DNA of 64,000 nucleotides from Xiphophorus maculatus (GCF_002775205.1 NC_036454.1:1154382-1218381); one strand, 5' to 3'; positions 23,001-36,700 are shown, numbered from the stretch's first letter. Notes: generated from the sequence alone by a model not told the origin. Translations and numbers: made by a program.

Positions 23001-23670
23001 TTTTAGACCCTGTATAACTAATAATATGTCCTCTAAGGAAGGCCTTAAATGCTTCCCATTTTATACTTGCTGTTGTTTCTATAGTATTAATTTGGATCAA
23101 TTTGTATTCCTAAATATTTCACAAAGTTTTCGTCTTGTAACCATTTATGTTGAATTTGCCATCTCGGCGGGTCTCTCTTTAATTTATCATCTTTATAAAC
23201 CAAACAACGCGGAGATGATCTGAAATTACAATATTGTCATAGTAGCAATCTTGAATTTAAACTGCAACTCTGTAGAAATTAAAAAAGAGTCTGTTCTGGA
23301 GTGGGTTTTAAAAGTACTTGAGTAGCAGGAATATGTTTTATTAGCTGGTTTTCTCTCTCCAAACATCCAGTAACTTCAGCTCCTTCATCATTCTATGAAC
23401 TGCAGCTCTACAGTTGTTATGCGACTGGTTGATCTATCCATGCTTGGATTTAATGCACAATTAAATCCCCCCCCCCCATTATGTGTGATCATTTAATGTT
23501 GACAGGGTGAGGAATAAATCATTGTAAAAATGACTGTCATCCACATTAGGTCTATATATTAGTTAAAATGAGAGTTTCTGACATTAGGGAGCCTTGGAGT
23601 ATTAGGTACCTTCCTCTTTTATCTTTAATAATGTTTTTAATTTGCAGTGGCACCGATTCATGTATTAGAG
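20030..23670 (-). mobile_element. Decayed L1-like LINE, antisense
   Basis: Minus-strand fragments in 5'-3' order: endonuclease remnants (about 23640-23150, LLDVWRERKP-type residues), a linker with RQTFYEQGNKASKLLAWQL (22977-22660), reverse transcriptase with [25 protein letters not shown] and FRPISLLN (22582-22067), and C-terminal pieces (21795-20587). Many frameshifts and stops break it, and part of the RT including the YxDD segment is missing or scrambled. The 3' end is near 20030 (T-rich on the plus strand). It lies between ttf1 and rgs3. Confidence 0.85.
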
Positions 23671-26224
23671 TCATAACGTTGCGTCAGCCGCTCCACTCCC
23701 CAGAGTTTCAGGAAGCCTGATCATGAACTGAATTGGTTTGAAGTGGTTTTGAATGGAGCCTCCAGCAGTTCGTCCTCCATTGCTGTTAATTAATGTCTCC
23801 TGTGCGTCAGATTCACAGGCGTACCAGAAACACAACACAAAGGTTCCGGCTCCAGACTTTAGTTTGTAAAAACAGAAACTGTGTCCATATTTTTTCAAAT
23901 CTATGAACCTGATTAATAATCAATTAGTTCCAGTCCTACTTTGGTGAAATAAGCTGAGCTGAATTTTCCAGGACAAGACGACCCGGTTCTGTCTGAATTC
24001 ACTTCATTCAGTCGTCTGAACACTCAATAGGAAAAACACATGAACAATAAAATCAGACTGCAGTTTGTTATTTCATTACTTTGGTTGAATTTTGATAAAC
24101 TGCCTTGTTAAGCCTTAAATCAAAACTGCTGCATTGCTTTGATAGACTTAAGCTTTTTTTGTTAAGGTAGCAAATATGTAATGATATTTCTCTTTCTAAC
24201 TGTTATGTTAATGAGAAGAGTTTGAAACGGGAGCAGCTGAGCGCTACAACTAGCCGACGGGTCAGTGTGTGGGAGCCGGGAGCAGAGACAGAAAAACAGA
24301 AATGTCTGATTTGATTTCTTACCATCTTCAACATAGAGCCTCTAAAACCACACACACAAAAATCTGGATATTTTTCTATAAAAACTCTGGTGCTTTGAGC
24401 GTTAAGTTGAAGTTCTGATTCTTCCCAGATCCTCATTATTTCTACCTACTTATAGATTCTCAGCCATCCAGGACGGAAAAACCACAAAAGATTTAAACAT
24501 AAAGCAACTTAGCAAGTTAGAACTTAAATAATACAAAACTTGTATTGAGAGCCACTGCAATAAATCAATATTTATTAGGAATTTTATCAAGTGGAGTAAC
24601 TCATTAACACTTTTTATTTATAGCCTTACATTTTCAGAAAGGTGTAGCAGAGATGATATCAGTGCCACTGAACCAAACTCATCTAAACATTTCAATCAAA
24701 CTCAATAGTTTGTTTACTGTTTCTGATGAGAAGTCAGATCATTTAAACCCACAAACATGAAGCAACATGATTAAAACAATTATTGGTCCATAAAACGGTC
24801 AGAGCTGAGGAACCGTGGAAACACTGCAGGCATGAATATGTCAGAGGGAGAAACATTAATGAATATAAAAGTTTAGCATTGGACTAACTTATTTTTTTGT
24901 TTTGGGATCTTACAGTTTGTTTTCACTCATTTCTGTCAGATTTATTTATTTAGCACTTTAAAAACCAGGTTTGAAACGGCTTTAATAAAAATGATAACAC
25001 AATAGAATAAGTTGATGAAAAGAGAAATAATTATAAGTAAATAAAATCAAAATAAAAGTTACGGTACCAACCAACAAATAAAAATAAGTTTTAAAATGAT
25101 CCAGATTGATCCAGAGAAAAGGAGCAGCGGAGAAAACCCGACTTCCTCCGAGTCCAAAACAGTGTAACCACCAGAACCAGTTCCTGCTGTGAGACCAGAG
25201 AGGAACCAGGATCTGCATGCAGGTGTGTGTGAGGTGTGTGTGAACACACACGGTTTTAGGCATCTGAACTTTTTTGTGTGCTGCACTTTTCTAAATTTGT
25301 CCTCAAGCCAGTTTTTAGAGCGAACGCTGCAGCGTTTGCTACATGAGGCCTCTGATCATCAGCTTGCTGGTATCAGCTAACGCCGCTAACCAGTATCAAT
25401 CTGGTTCCCAGTTTAACCCTCCTGCCGTTCTGGGAGGAGCGGTCTGGTGGGTCACCGCCATCGTTTCCCTCACCTGCCTCACTACCATCGAGCTGCGACT
25501 GCAGGAGGGTTCAAATCCTACTGGTTTGCAGTGAACCAGGAAGACTCACTGGTTTGCAGCATTTGGGCCCAGCCGGGTCGGGGACAGAAGTGCTGAATTA
25601 TTGAGCAGCCGCAGAGTGAAGATGAGGAGGAAGAGTCACAGACGACCTTCATCCTTCAGACACGGATGATGAGGAAACCAGGAAGTGGTTCTGATTCTGC
25701 TGCCAGAAGGTCGGTCTCAGTGGCGCCCCCTCCTGTCCTCACTGGTTCCTCTATTCAAAGAGGAAGGGAGGTTACCATGGCAATGACAAACAGGCCAGGA
25801 ACCATGTGACCCTCTGAATACCTCAGTGCCTCGTCCGCTTCTGTCTCTCTCATTCGCTCCCCTCGAAGCGAGTCACACGGACCGGACCTCAGAGCGGTTC
25901 TGATCCAATCTGAGGTTCTGGTTCCTGATCGGTGTTGGGTTTAGATTTGATGGTTCTGGATCTTACTGCACATTTCTGCTTCTTCTTGATGCTTGGACAG
26001 AACACTCAGTTTCAGAACCGGTTCAGTTCAAGTTGGGCAAGCTGTCTGCTGAGTTCTGGTTCAGGTCTCAGAATCTGAAGTAGCCTCATTCGGACCTTCC
26101 ACCGATCGATGATTCATTTTGGCTCCTTGGGTTCCAATTGTTCAAAAGGAACCGTTAGAACCTCGGGGGCTCGGTGAACACCTCAGGGTTCCTCTGGTTC
26201 TGTTTGCTTCTCTCTGAGCCTTTG
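23671..26224. other. Intergenic region upstream of rgs3
   Basis: Apart from the repeat at 24348-24697 I see no supported gene. A 63-codon frame at 25343 has a hydrophobic stretch but no family resemblance. From 25860 the AGAACC/GGTTCT hexamers become dense, as around other host genes here. Confidence 0.4.
24348..24697 (-). repeat. 350-bp dispersed repeat, near-identical inverted partner at 59796-60146
   Basis: The reverse complement of this segment matches 59796-60146 base for base as far as I can read. The only difference seen is one extra A in an A-run next to CACACACAC. Similarity continues weakly beyond 24697 (CTCAATAGTTTGTTTACTG shared). A short frame (MRIWEESELQLNAQ) is open in both copies, but without protein resemblance. 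I see no terminal repeats or target duplication. Confidence 0.85.
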
Positions 26225-26435
26225 TGGGACTTGTTGGTGTGGACCCGTTGGTTTGGACCCGTTGGTTTTGCCCCTTTGGTTTGGACTTGTTGGTTTGGAC
26301 CCGTTGGTTTGGACTCGTTTGTTTTACCTGTTGGTTTGGACCCGTTGGTTTGGACCCGTTGGTTTTACCTGTTGGTTTGGACCCGTTGGTTTGGAACAGT
26401 TGTCTTGGACTCGTTGGTTTGGACCTGGATCAATG
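26225..26435 (+). repeat. 14-bp-type GTTGGTTTGGACCC tandem repeat
   Basis: Imperfect units of GTTGGTTTGGACCC and a variant with GTTGGTTTTACCT repeat about 15 times. It lies just upstream of a possible exon. The several overlapping open frames are repeat artefacts. Confidence 0.9.
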
Positions 26436-26528
26436 AGATGTTCTGGAAGAACGCGGCTTGGTCTTGGTTTGGTACTGGAAGTGATGATGATGATAATGAT
26501 GATGATGATGGAGGATTCCTGCTGGCAG

Positions 26529-26752
26529 CTGACCTCAGACGGACTCTGGACTCGGCTCTGGACGGCGACCTGAACCACCCCAGAGGCACGGCCAGCACCA
26601 CCTGGTCCGTCAGAACCACGACCGGCTCAGGTGGACCCAGAGTGTCGACCTGCCACGGCGTGGCGTCCAGCGGGCTCAGCGGCCTGGACTCGGACTACGG
26701 CGACGTCGGCAGCTCCGAGTCTTCGGTTCTCTGCGGGTCTCGTTGCCTGGCG
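26529..26752 (+). CDS. Candidate upstream alternative exon of rgs3
   Basis: An open segment bounded by CTGGCAG/CTGACC and GCG/GTGAGC. It enters in phase 1 and leaves in phase 0, which fits joining to the PDZ exon at 29946. It encodes a Ser/Gly/Asp-rich stretch ending SGLDSDYGDVGSSESSVL and CGSRCLA. No homologue is recalled. It could be an alternative 5' exon of a longer rgs3 form, or a chance frame in GC-rich DNA. Confidence 0.3.
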
Positions 26753-27379
26753 GTGAGCAAACCACAAAACCAAAAACAAACAAGTTCAAGTCCAGATTTC
26801 TGGATTTGAGTTCAGACAGAAAATCCAGACTCAGGTTTGTGTTGGGTGAGAGGTGAGGATTGGACTAGGCCATTTCTGAAGAAACTGAATTTAGTCTGAG
26901 TTTTGCTGAAGATTGTTTCTGTTTCTTCCGTTTTAATGGATTCAATTTTTATTTGACTGTTTATTTGCTGCAGACACAATCTGATGGTTTCAGAGGTCAC
27001 AGCAGACGACCCTGAAACGACCTTCAACCTTTGATTTAATCAGATGATAACCTGATCGGACATAAAGCATTCAGAACAATCACAATATTTAACACAGTTC
27101 ATTTCTGAAGTCCGTTTGCCCGGATCAGAACCTTTCTGTTCTTTTCCTGTTGGTTCTTGAGCTTGATGTTCAACCGGGTCGAAGTTCAGAACCGACTGGA
27201 AAGGTTCCGGTCGGCTTCCAGTTGTAATATCAGGCTGTGTGTGTCCTGGACTTGTTTTGGATCTGGTTCTGACCCACTTCTGACCCGGATCCAGGTCCAG
27301 AGCTGGTCAGACAGAGAGGTCAGAAAGTTCGTCTCATCACCGCGATGCTTCCTCTGTTTCAGTGTTTCCCAGAGAGAGT

Positions 27380-27390
27380 GTGTGTGTGTC

Positions 27391-27458
<68 letters not shown>

Positions 27459-27485
27459 TTAGTGTGTGTGTGTGTGTGTGTGTGT
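27380..27485 (+). repeat. Compound (TG)n microsatellite with TCTTAG/TTTTAG interruptions
   Basis: Three TG runs are separated by TCTTAGTG and TTTTAGTG words. The long frames through it are artefacts. Confidence 0.95.
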
Positions 27486-27772
27486 ATTTCCTGCTATTAT
27501 TCTTGCTGCTGGTTCCCACACACACACTTCCAGTCCACCTCGATCCTCCATACTGGTCTCATTGGTTCCCAGCAGCCTCCACAGGACTGGAACTGGACCT
27601 GCTGTGTCATTGTGGTTCTGGTTCTGTGGTCCAGAACTGGTTCTGCCTTATATTGTCTGGACCTCTGGAGGTGAAGCAGGATCACCCGGACTCTGGACCT
27701 GTGGTTCTGGCCTGAAGAAGGGACTCAATTCTTTCTGGTTCCGGCGGACTGGAGGTTCTGCTGATCCGGGTC

Positions 27773-30700
27773 ATGCACACCATCCACCGTCTGTGTCGAG
27801 ACTGCATCGGACAGAACCTGCCGCAGGTCTGCCTCTCTTGCTTAGCAGCTGGTTCTGGACCCACTCAGGTTCTGGACAGCAGAAAGCAATCCAGTCCTCT
27901 GATTGGTTGTTCAGAGTGATGTCACAGCTGTTTTTAGTGTTTCTTGGTATAGCTAGTGTGTAAAGAATCTTTGATGGACTCCTCAGTGTGTGTGTGTGTG
28001 TGTGACATTAAGGATTCTTTGGGTCCGGTACTTCAGAACCAGTCCTGTTTGGGTTTTTCCCCTGAGTTTGTCTTGAAGGCGGTTTGATCAGAACAATGTG
28101 AGCAACTGGACCGGACCTGCAAACAGCTGAACTAGTTACACCGATACACTAGAACAGGGGTGGGCACTCCTGGTCCTCGAGGGCCGGTGTCCTGCAACTC
28201 TTAGATGTCTCCCTGGTCCAACACACCTGAATCCAACAGCTGAATCACCTCCTAAGTGCAGTCAAGTTCTCCAGAGTCCTGTTAACGACCTCATTATTTG
28301 ACTCAGGTGTGTTGAAGTAGAGATGCATCTAAAAGTTGCAGGACACCGGCCCTCGAGGACCAGGAGTGCCCACCCCTGCACTAGAACCTCACGGTTCTAC
28401 AGGGAACCAGAACCGCCCATTGTCCTGACTGTGGGTAGAAGGTTCTGATCCACTGAGCCAAAACAGAACCTGTAGCATCCGGATCTGATGGTAAAATGAT
28501 AATTTATTCAAGAAATCCTTGTTTGTCATCACCACCGTTAGATGACAAATAAAAATCAATAATTTTTTATCGTTAGTGAAAAAAACAGTAACGTTGATAA
28601 AATTCCTTTCATGAATTATTAATTAAGCAGCTGCAGAATAAAAATATCTAAAATACCTTATTTTATCTAAAATGCTCCTTATTGACTGAAACTAAATTAT
28701 GCGTTTTTCTTGCTCTTTTCCTTTTCTTTCATTTCGCTTCCTCCAGTAGCTCCGATGTCCTGTTACCATAGATACGTTATACAGAATGTTACCAAAATAA
28801 AAGCATGGAACATTCGGTTGGCCTTACAGAACCGGTTCAACCTGTTGTGTTGTCGGGTCATGGTTCTGGTTGAAGAAATTGTGTCTCATTCTTCTGGGTT
28901 CCTCACACAGAACTGGAACCAGAACCTCCCCCAGGCTTCATAGGACGGTTCTGATCCATCTGAGGCTGGCTGTGAAATGGAACCAGAACCAGGACCAGGA
29001 TCAGAATCCTCCCTGCTGCCGGCCCCTCAGGCCTGCAGGGTTTAATTTCAGCCTGTCAGTCTGAACTCGGGGACATTTACCTTCCTTTGTGCCGACGAAG
29101 CCTCAGGATGAGCTGACCTTTCCGTCGTTGCATCTGGTTGCAGAGTCATGGAAACCATGGAAACGGCTCAGATCCGAATGGGCCTCTGGAGCAGAACCGC
29201 AGCTGAACCGGGTTCTGTTTCTGTTTCCATTCTAGAGATGAACATAAATAAACTAGAACATTTCTGAACAAATTTAAACGAGGCCCGCCAAAGTGTGCCT
29301 GTCGGTTGGAACCCAGCGTGGTGATGCTAAAAATTAGCATCAATGCTAAGCTTAGCTAAAATAATAATAATAGCATGTGGAGAATCACAGGCTAGGTTAA
29401 AACTAGTGTATAAGTTCAAATTAGCCAAAATGCTAATGTTAGCCTAAATGCTGCCAGTGGTATCACTAGCATGTTGTCTCACATTGACTTCCTCCATTCA
29501 GTTGCTAAACATGAGCAGAAGAAAAATAGCTAGAAGCTAATTTTAGGGAAAAGGCGTTTCTCTGCCCCCCACAGTGAGCTTCCTGCTGCACTGCAGAGGC
29601 AGTGAAATGCTAATATTTTTGCTAATGTTAATGTACTACCCTGAGAGAAAAACATAGCATTGCTATGGCAACAACATGAGAGCTGCTGATGCCCCCTGCT
29701 GGTTGCTATGCCAACACCTGGCCCAGATTTTAAAGCTTCAGGAACCAGTTGGCTGCTGGCACTGCCTGCAGATGCAGCCAATCACAGATGGGCTTCCTCA
29801 GACGCGTCCAAAGATCCTCTCTGGAGGAGAGAGCTCACTCAGACCTAAATACAGAAACCGCCAGGACCACAACACTGGGGTCATAGAGAGGTCAAGGGCA
29901 AAGGGAGACAGGTCGGTTCTGACCCGATTGGTCTGGTTCTTGCAGGTCAGCGTTCTCCGGGGGTCGGACGGGTTTGGGTTCACCATCTTCTCTGATCATC
30001 CCGTCAGAGTCCAGGCCGTGGATCCGGGTGAGATTCCCACCAAGTTCACATCACACTATGAACTGGTTTAAACTGGTTCACATTCATTCAAACTGGTTTA
30101 AACTAGTTTCTTGAAACCCTAAATAAACCGGTCTAGATGTCTGAATCCAGGCTGAACAGCAGCCAGTGTTGGTTGAACTGGTTAAATTGGTGTGAAGGAA
30201 ATCTGCCTGGTCTCATTTGGTCGGGTCTGGTAGGCGGTCCAGCTCAGCGGTCCGGACTCCGTCAGGGAGACTCGGTCCTCCAGCTCAACGGACTTCCTGT
30301 GGAAACCTGGACCTGTGCCGACCTGGCCCAGGCCATCAGGTAGCCCCGCCCCCCGGTTCCGCCCTGGGCTTTAGCCTCTCAGAACCGATCCTCGGTTCAG
30401 TTCTAAACCTGCGGTGTCCCACCAGGAGCTGTCCGTCTCAGGTCATCCTGGCAGTCTGGAGAGGTCTACCTGAACTGGGCTCGGCGTGCGAGACGTGGCT
30501 CCGCCCACAGCTTTACAATCCGGTGAGTCCAAACACTTGCCTGCCAACAAGGCCTCTGATTGGTCGATCACTTGTGTGTACCTGCCAGGTGTTACTTGGT
30601 TCTGGACATTCAGCTGCAGCATCTCACGGATTAATATTCCCGTTTCCTAGGTAACGAGCAACGAGTTTGTGTCTACGTATACGTGTACGTATGTTCTGAC

Positions 30701-33700
30701 CCGATCTGATCCGGTGTTGACCGTGTAGAGCCTGATGGAGCTGGTTCTGGTTCTGCAGGTCGTCTCTATCGGACCCATCCTAGCGGAGGTCAGAATCTCC
30801 TCCATACTCGGACCGGGATGTCTCAGCCAGTCAGCGCTGGCCACACCTCCACCCTGCCCGTCTCACAATCCAGAACCACGGCGTTGGGTCCACCTGGTAA
30901 CCATGGAAACTACCAGAACTGCACCATCGTTCAGTCCCATCAGCCGCCGTCCGGATACAGAGACACATCACTTCCGCCAAAAACTGTCATCTTCCCCTTC
31001 TTTGTCCAGGTCAGAATTTTTCACCTGATCCTTCAGAACCACTCTAGAACTCTGCCATGCGTCCAACATTAAGGTTGGCTCAGTTAGAACCTGGTTCTGG
31101 ATCAGAACCATGACATGTCTGTGTTGTTTCAGCCTCTGGACCTCTGCAGCCCGGTCAGAACCCTGCGCATGTCCGAGGAGATGATTCTGCACCAGGCCGA
31201 CCTGCTTCCTTACAAGGTACCAAGAATCTGTTCTGGTTCTGACCCGGTTCAAAAACCTTCAGTTTTACTGGCGTCTCCAGTAAAACTGGAGGAAATGTCC
31301 TGAAGTTCTGGAACAAACCGTAAATATTTTTCTGCACCTACTTGGGCAGATGAGGGCTTCGTCTCTCAGCTCCTCCCAGTCTTTGGGTGGAGGCGTCTCT
31401 CAGCTCCTCCCTGTCTTTGGGTGGAGGCGTCTCTCAGCTCCTCCCAGTCTTTGGGTGGAGGCGTCTCTCAGCTCCTCCCTGTCTCCAGGTCTCCGTCCTG
31501 ATCTTCTCCGACCTGCTGCTTCTTGCCAGAGAGGACGACGGTGGTCGCTGCACCGTCCTGCGCCGCCCGCTGTACCTGAATGCGCTCCGGCTCAGAGAAG
31601 GTACCAGAACCTCGGCCGGTTCTCCCGGACTCGACCTCCTCCCGCCTTCGGGTGAAGACGTGCCCCTCAGACAGGAAGTGAATTCGTGCCTCTTCCTGTT
31701 CTAGTTCCGTGGGAACCGCTCCGGCTCCACCTCCTGCAGAGGTCCGCCGGCTGCTGGCGCCGCGTCTTCAGCCTGGAGGCCTTCGACGCCGAGCAGAAGG
31801 TCCGGGTCGGCCTCTGTCTCCGGGACGACCGGCGGCGCTGCCTGGTCGCCATGGAGACCACGCTCCCCTGGCAGGTAAGCGTCCTGACAGGGGGCCAGGG
31901 CGCTCACCTGTCCAGCAGGAGGCGCCATATCAGTTACACAAAATAAGTACTTCCTGTTAAATTTGGACACTTCCTGTTTGGGAATAAAGAGCCTTCCTCC
32001 TCTTCCTCCCTCCAGCTGTCAGACTTCGGCCTCCTCTGTCGTCCATCTTCTCCTTTCTCCTCCCGCTGCTCCCCCGTGTTTCCAGGTGGCCCCGCCCACT
32101 CGACCCCGTCTGACCCCCCATCAGAGCGGCAGCAGGGGGAGGGGCAGAGTTCCTCTGAGGTGTCGGATCCTGGGGGTTTGAGGCTCCGCCCCCCCACCAG
32201 CCAGGAGGAAGAGGAGGAGGAAGAGCGCGGCTGCAGGCGTCCGGGTCAGTCCAGATGTTCTACAGGCTGCAGAGAGAAGACAACCGGGTTTGGATCCCTG
32301 GTTCTGGTTGTTACAGCAGGGAGTCGGGGGTCCAGGGAACCTCGGCTGGTTTGCTGGCCGACCCACTGGTGGGTCCAGAACCAGAACCAAAAACCTAAAG
32401 AACCCAGTGGATCAGCCATGATGGCTGTGAAACCTTCCAGACTGGGTCAGAACCATTTCTGTTGGTTTTGGATTTTTTTTTTTTTCAAACTTTGTTTATT
32501 TGGTTTTTAACAGGAATTGCATAGCCATACATTTACAATGTGATACATATAAAACAAACAATTCCCTCAAGTTATAAAAAACAAAACAAAACGACCTCCA
32601 ATCACTCCAGGCAATAAGAAACAGGACACACGCAAGAAAAAAAAATGTTTTGAAATAAATAAAAATTAAGATGCATTCTGCCACACCTAAAGAAAGTACA
32701 GTTTGTCCCCAGGAAAGTAAATATGGAACCATAAGAAAAGGAAAATCCGAGAGAAAGGACACAGGATGAGCAGACAAATACAGACACAAAGGACTAAACT
32801 GGGACAGAATGGAAATTAACTTGACCAACCAATGGCTGCCAGAGTTCTGCAAATTTGTCAGAGGAACCCCGCAGTGACATCCTAATTTTTTCAAGTTTAA
32901 GAAAATAAACAATATCCCTCAACCAGAGTATGAAAGAAGGAGGTTGTGGTGATTTCCATTTAAGAAGAATTATCCTCCTTGCAATAATGGTCATAAAGGA
33001 CAAAGAATTTTCTTGGGAAGAGGAAAAGGAGACGGCCCCGAAAACACCCCAAACAAAACACTCTGGGGGTTCGGATCAATTTTTCTGCCAACCACGTCTG
33101 ATATAACAACAAATATCTCTGTCCAAAAACTCTTCAGCTGGGGGCACAACCAAAACATGTGTATAAGGTTTGCAGGAGACTGTTGGCACCTATCACAAAC
33201 TGGGGAAACCGTGCTATAAAATTTAGACAGGCGAGCCCTGGTATAGTAAACGCGGTGCACAAGCTTGCATTGAATAAGACAGTGCCTAGCGCATATAGAA
33301 GACTTATGTACCCGTATTAAGATATGTGACCAAAGCTCGTCAAGGATAGCCTCTCCTATATCCTCCTCCCAGAGGGCTTTGATTGAGCCTAAAGACTCAG
33401 AGCGGATCGAAGCTATGCGGGTATAAAGAATTGAAATAGATCCTTTCAGCCTAGGAATGGGCAAAAGCAAGGAGTCAAGGTCAGAGTCCTCAGGCAGCCT
33501 AGGAAAAGTGGGAAAATTACTATGAACAAAGCTGCGCACCTGTAAAAATCTGAAAAAGTCTCGAGATGGAAGAGTAAATTTGGCAGAGAGTTGTTGAAAG
33601 GTAGCAAAGACACCATCAATAAATAAATCCCTAAAGGTCTGAATGCCAAGGTTTGACCAAATCACAAAAGTTTTGTCTGTGAGAGAGGGAGAAAAGACAT

Positions 33701-36700
33701 GATTGTTTGCGATAGGAGCATATGGAGAAAGGAGTTGTAGACCAAAATAACGCAGAAATTGAGTCCAAATCTTAAGAGAGGTTTTAACTACGCTATTCTT
33801 TGTGTAAGCAACAGTCGAAGATTTAACTGGTGAATACAAGAGAGCTGCGAGAGACACAGGTTTTGCCGAATTCGTCTCCATTACAAGCCAGTCAGGAGAG
33901 AATGGGCCACACCGAAGCCAGGCTGTCAAAACCCCAATATTGGAAGCCCAATAGTAGTATCTGAAGTTCGGTAAGGCCCCCCCCCAAGTGGCTTAGGTCT
34001 CTGTAAATATTGTCTACAGCAGCGTTTCCCAATTCCGGTCCTCAGGCCTCCCTGCCCTGCATGTTTTAGGTGTTTCCCTTCTGCTACACACCTGGATTGA
34101 ATATATGGATGATCAACAGGTTTCTGCAGCACTTGATGGTCATGCAATCATTTGAATCAGCTGCTCTGGAATAGAGGCTCATCTAAAACATGCAGAGCAG
34201 GGAGGCCTGAGGACCGGAATTGGGAAATGCTGCTGTAGACAATCTAGGGACCTTCCCCTCCCAGAGAAAATCTGAAACAAGAGAATCTACCCCACCAAAA
34301 AAGGAATTGGTTAAAAAAATTGGGACACATTGAAAAAGATACAAAAAACGGGGGAGAACATTCATTTTGACACAGTTAATTCGAGCTACCAGAGACAGTT
34401 TAAGTAAGGACCAGCGCTCAAAGTCTTCTTTAACTTTCAACAGCAAGGGAGAAAAGTTAGCATTAAATAAGTCCTATATAAACTATAACGTCGTATGGCT
34501 ACAATAGTTGGACTCGAACGAAGCATGATGGCAAGCGGCTCAATAGCCAGGGCAAATAACAGGGGACTCAATGGGCATCCCTGTCTTGTAGAGCGATGAA
34601 GGAGGAAGTACTCCGACCGAGTGTTATTAGTCCTAACCGAGACCCGTGGGTTAGAATAGAGTAACTTAATCCAAGTCAAAAAAGCTTCACCAAAACCAAA
34701 CTTTTTGACAATATAAAAGAAGTAAGATCACTCAACTCGGTCAAAAGCCTTTTCAGCATCGAGAGAGATCAAGGCTTCGGGATTGTTATGGGATGAATCA
34801 TTATAAATGACATTAAAAAGCCTCCTAACATTAGAAAAAGAATGTCTATTTTGAACAAACCCGGTCTGGTCTGAGTGAACTACTGTAGGCAGAACACACT
34901 CAAGACGCATAGCTAAAACGTTCGATAACAGTTTAAAGTCGGCGTTTAAAAGGCTTATCGGACGATAGGATGAACAACAAAGAGGGTCTTTTTTCAAAAG
35001 AAGGGAGATGGTGGCCTGATTAAGAGTCTCGGGCAGGACTCCAATAACAAAAGCATCATTATACATTTCTAATAAGAGTGGTGCAAGTTTATCCCAAAAC
35101 GCTTTATAAAACTCAGAGGGGTACCCATCAGGGCCCGGGCATTTTCCTCCCTGAAGAGATCGCATAGCCGCATTAAGTTCTGACAAAGTAATAGGTCTAC
35201 CCAGGTTAACCGCCGTTTCCTGATCAACAGGCACTTCCAATTTGGCAAAAAAATTATCCAAGTCAGCATCCGTGGATGTGGATTCAGATGAATACAATAA
35301 CCTATAAAATTTCTCAAAGGCAAGATTAATCTGACAGGATCTGTCGTCACACCTGTCACTGTGTCAGCTTGAATCTTGATAATCTGACGCGATGCAGACA
35401 CCTGGCGGATTTGGTGTGCCAACAATTTGCTGGCCTTATCACCGTGTTCGAAAAACTGTGCCCCGGACCGCAACATAAGTTCTGTAGTACGGTGGGTCAT
35501 GAGTATATCAAATTCGGATTGCAGTGAAAGACGCTCTTTATACACATTTGGGGAAGCACAGGCCGCATACATATTATCAAGTTGCGCAATTTGTCGTCTT
35601 AGGGTATTCAACTTCTCATTCCTTAATTTATTCTCGAAATGAATAAAAGAAATGATCTCTCCCCTAATAAAAGCCTTCAATGATTCCCAAAGAAGGGAGG
35701 GAGAGATACCCGGTGTTCTATTTGTTGTCAGGAAAAAAATCTATCTGTTTCGAAATGTAGTCAATAAAGCCAGTGTTTGGGAGAAGACGTGTGTTTAGCT
35801 GCCATAATGGACGTTGGGATGATAACATGCCTAATTTAACATCCATCAAAAGCAGGGCATGGTCAGATAAAACGATGGCATCATATCTACACAAGGACAA
35901 GGATGGTAACAGCCTATTATCAATAAGGAAAAGGTCAATGTGAGTGAATGTACGATGTACAGGTGAGAAGAAGGAGTACTCCCTTTTCAAAGGATTAAGA
36001 AAACGCCACGCATCAGATACTGCAAACTCCTGCATAAATGAATGAATTGTTTTGGCCGATCGAGAGAGAACGGATGAAGAACGGTCGAGTGTCGAGTTGA
36101 GCCAACAATTGAAATCTCCACCTAATAGTAAATAATGTGTTGACATATCCGGAAGTTCAGAGAAAAAGCGTCTATAGAAAGCTTCGTCATCCCAGTTGGG
36201 AGCATAGACATTAGCTAATGTAACACGTATATCCCTAATTGAACCTGTGACAATAACATATCTACCATTGTGATCAGAAATAATCTGATCACAAGTAAAA
36301 GGGACAGATTTGTGTAAAAGAATAGCTGCACCCCTGGCCTTACCAGAAAAAGATGAATGATAGATCTGACCAACCCAGTTCTTCTTCAGTTTCTGAAGTT
36401 CTTGTTTCCTAAGATGAGTCTCCTGTAGAAAGATGACTCTTGAGGTGATGTAGTACTTTACTGCGTTTGACAGGATTATTCAGAACCTTGCAGTTGAAAC
36501 TGGCAAATTGGAGGTCCTGTCCTAGTAATAGAGCCATAGCAAAGTATAAGACATATAAGTAACAGAAAGAATCTGGGCGCTTGACTGATAAAACAAAGGG
36601 TCAAGCAGAAGAAAAGATAAGGAAGAGTTGGAGGTACACACAGAAAACCTAGTAAACAAACAAACCGAACATCTCGCAGAAGCATCCCCCCAAATGGGAT

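Noticed and set aside
25343-25534. 63-codon ORF with a hydrophobic segment
   Set aside because: No family resemblance and no splice partners.
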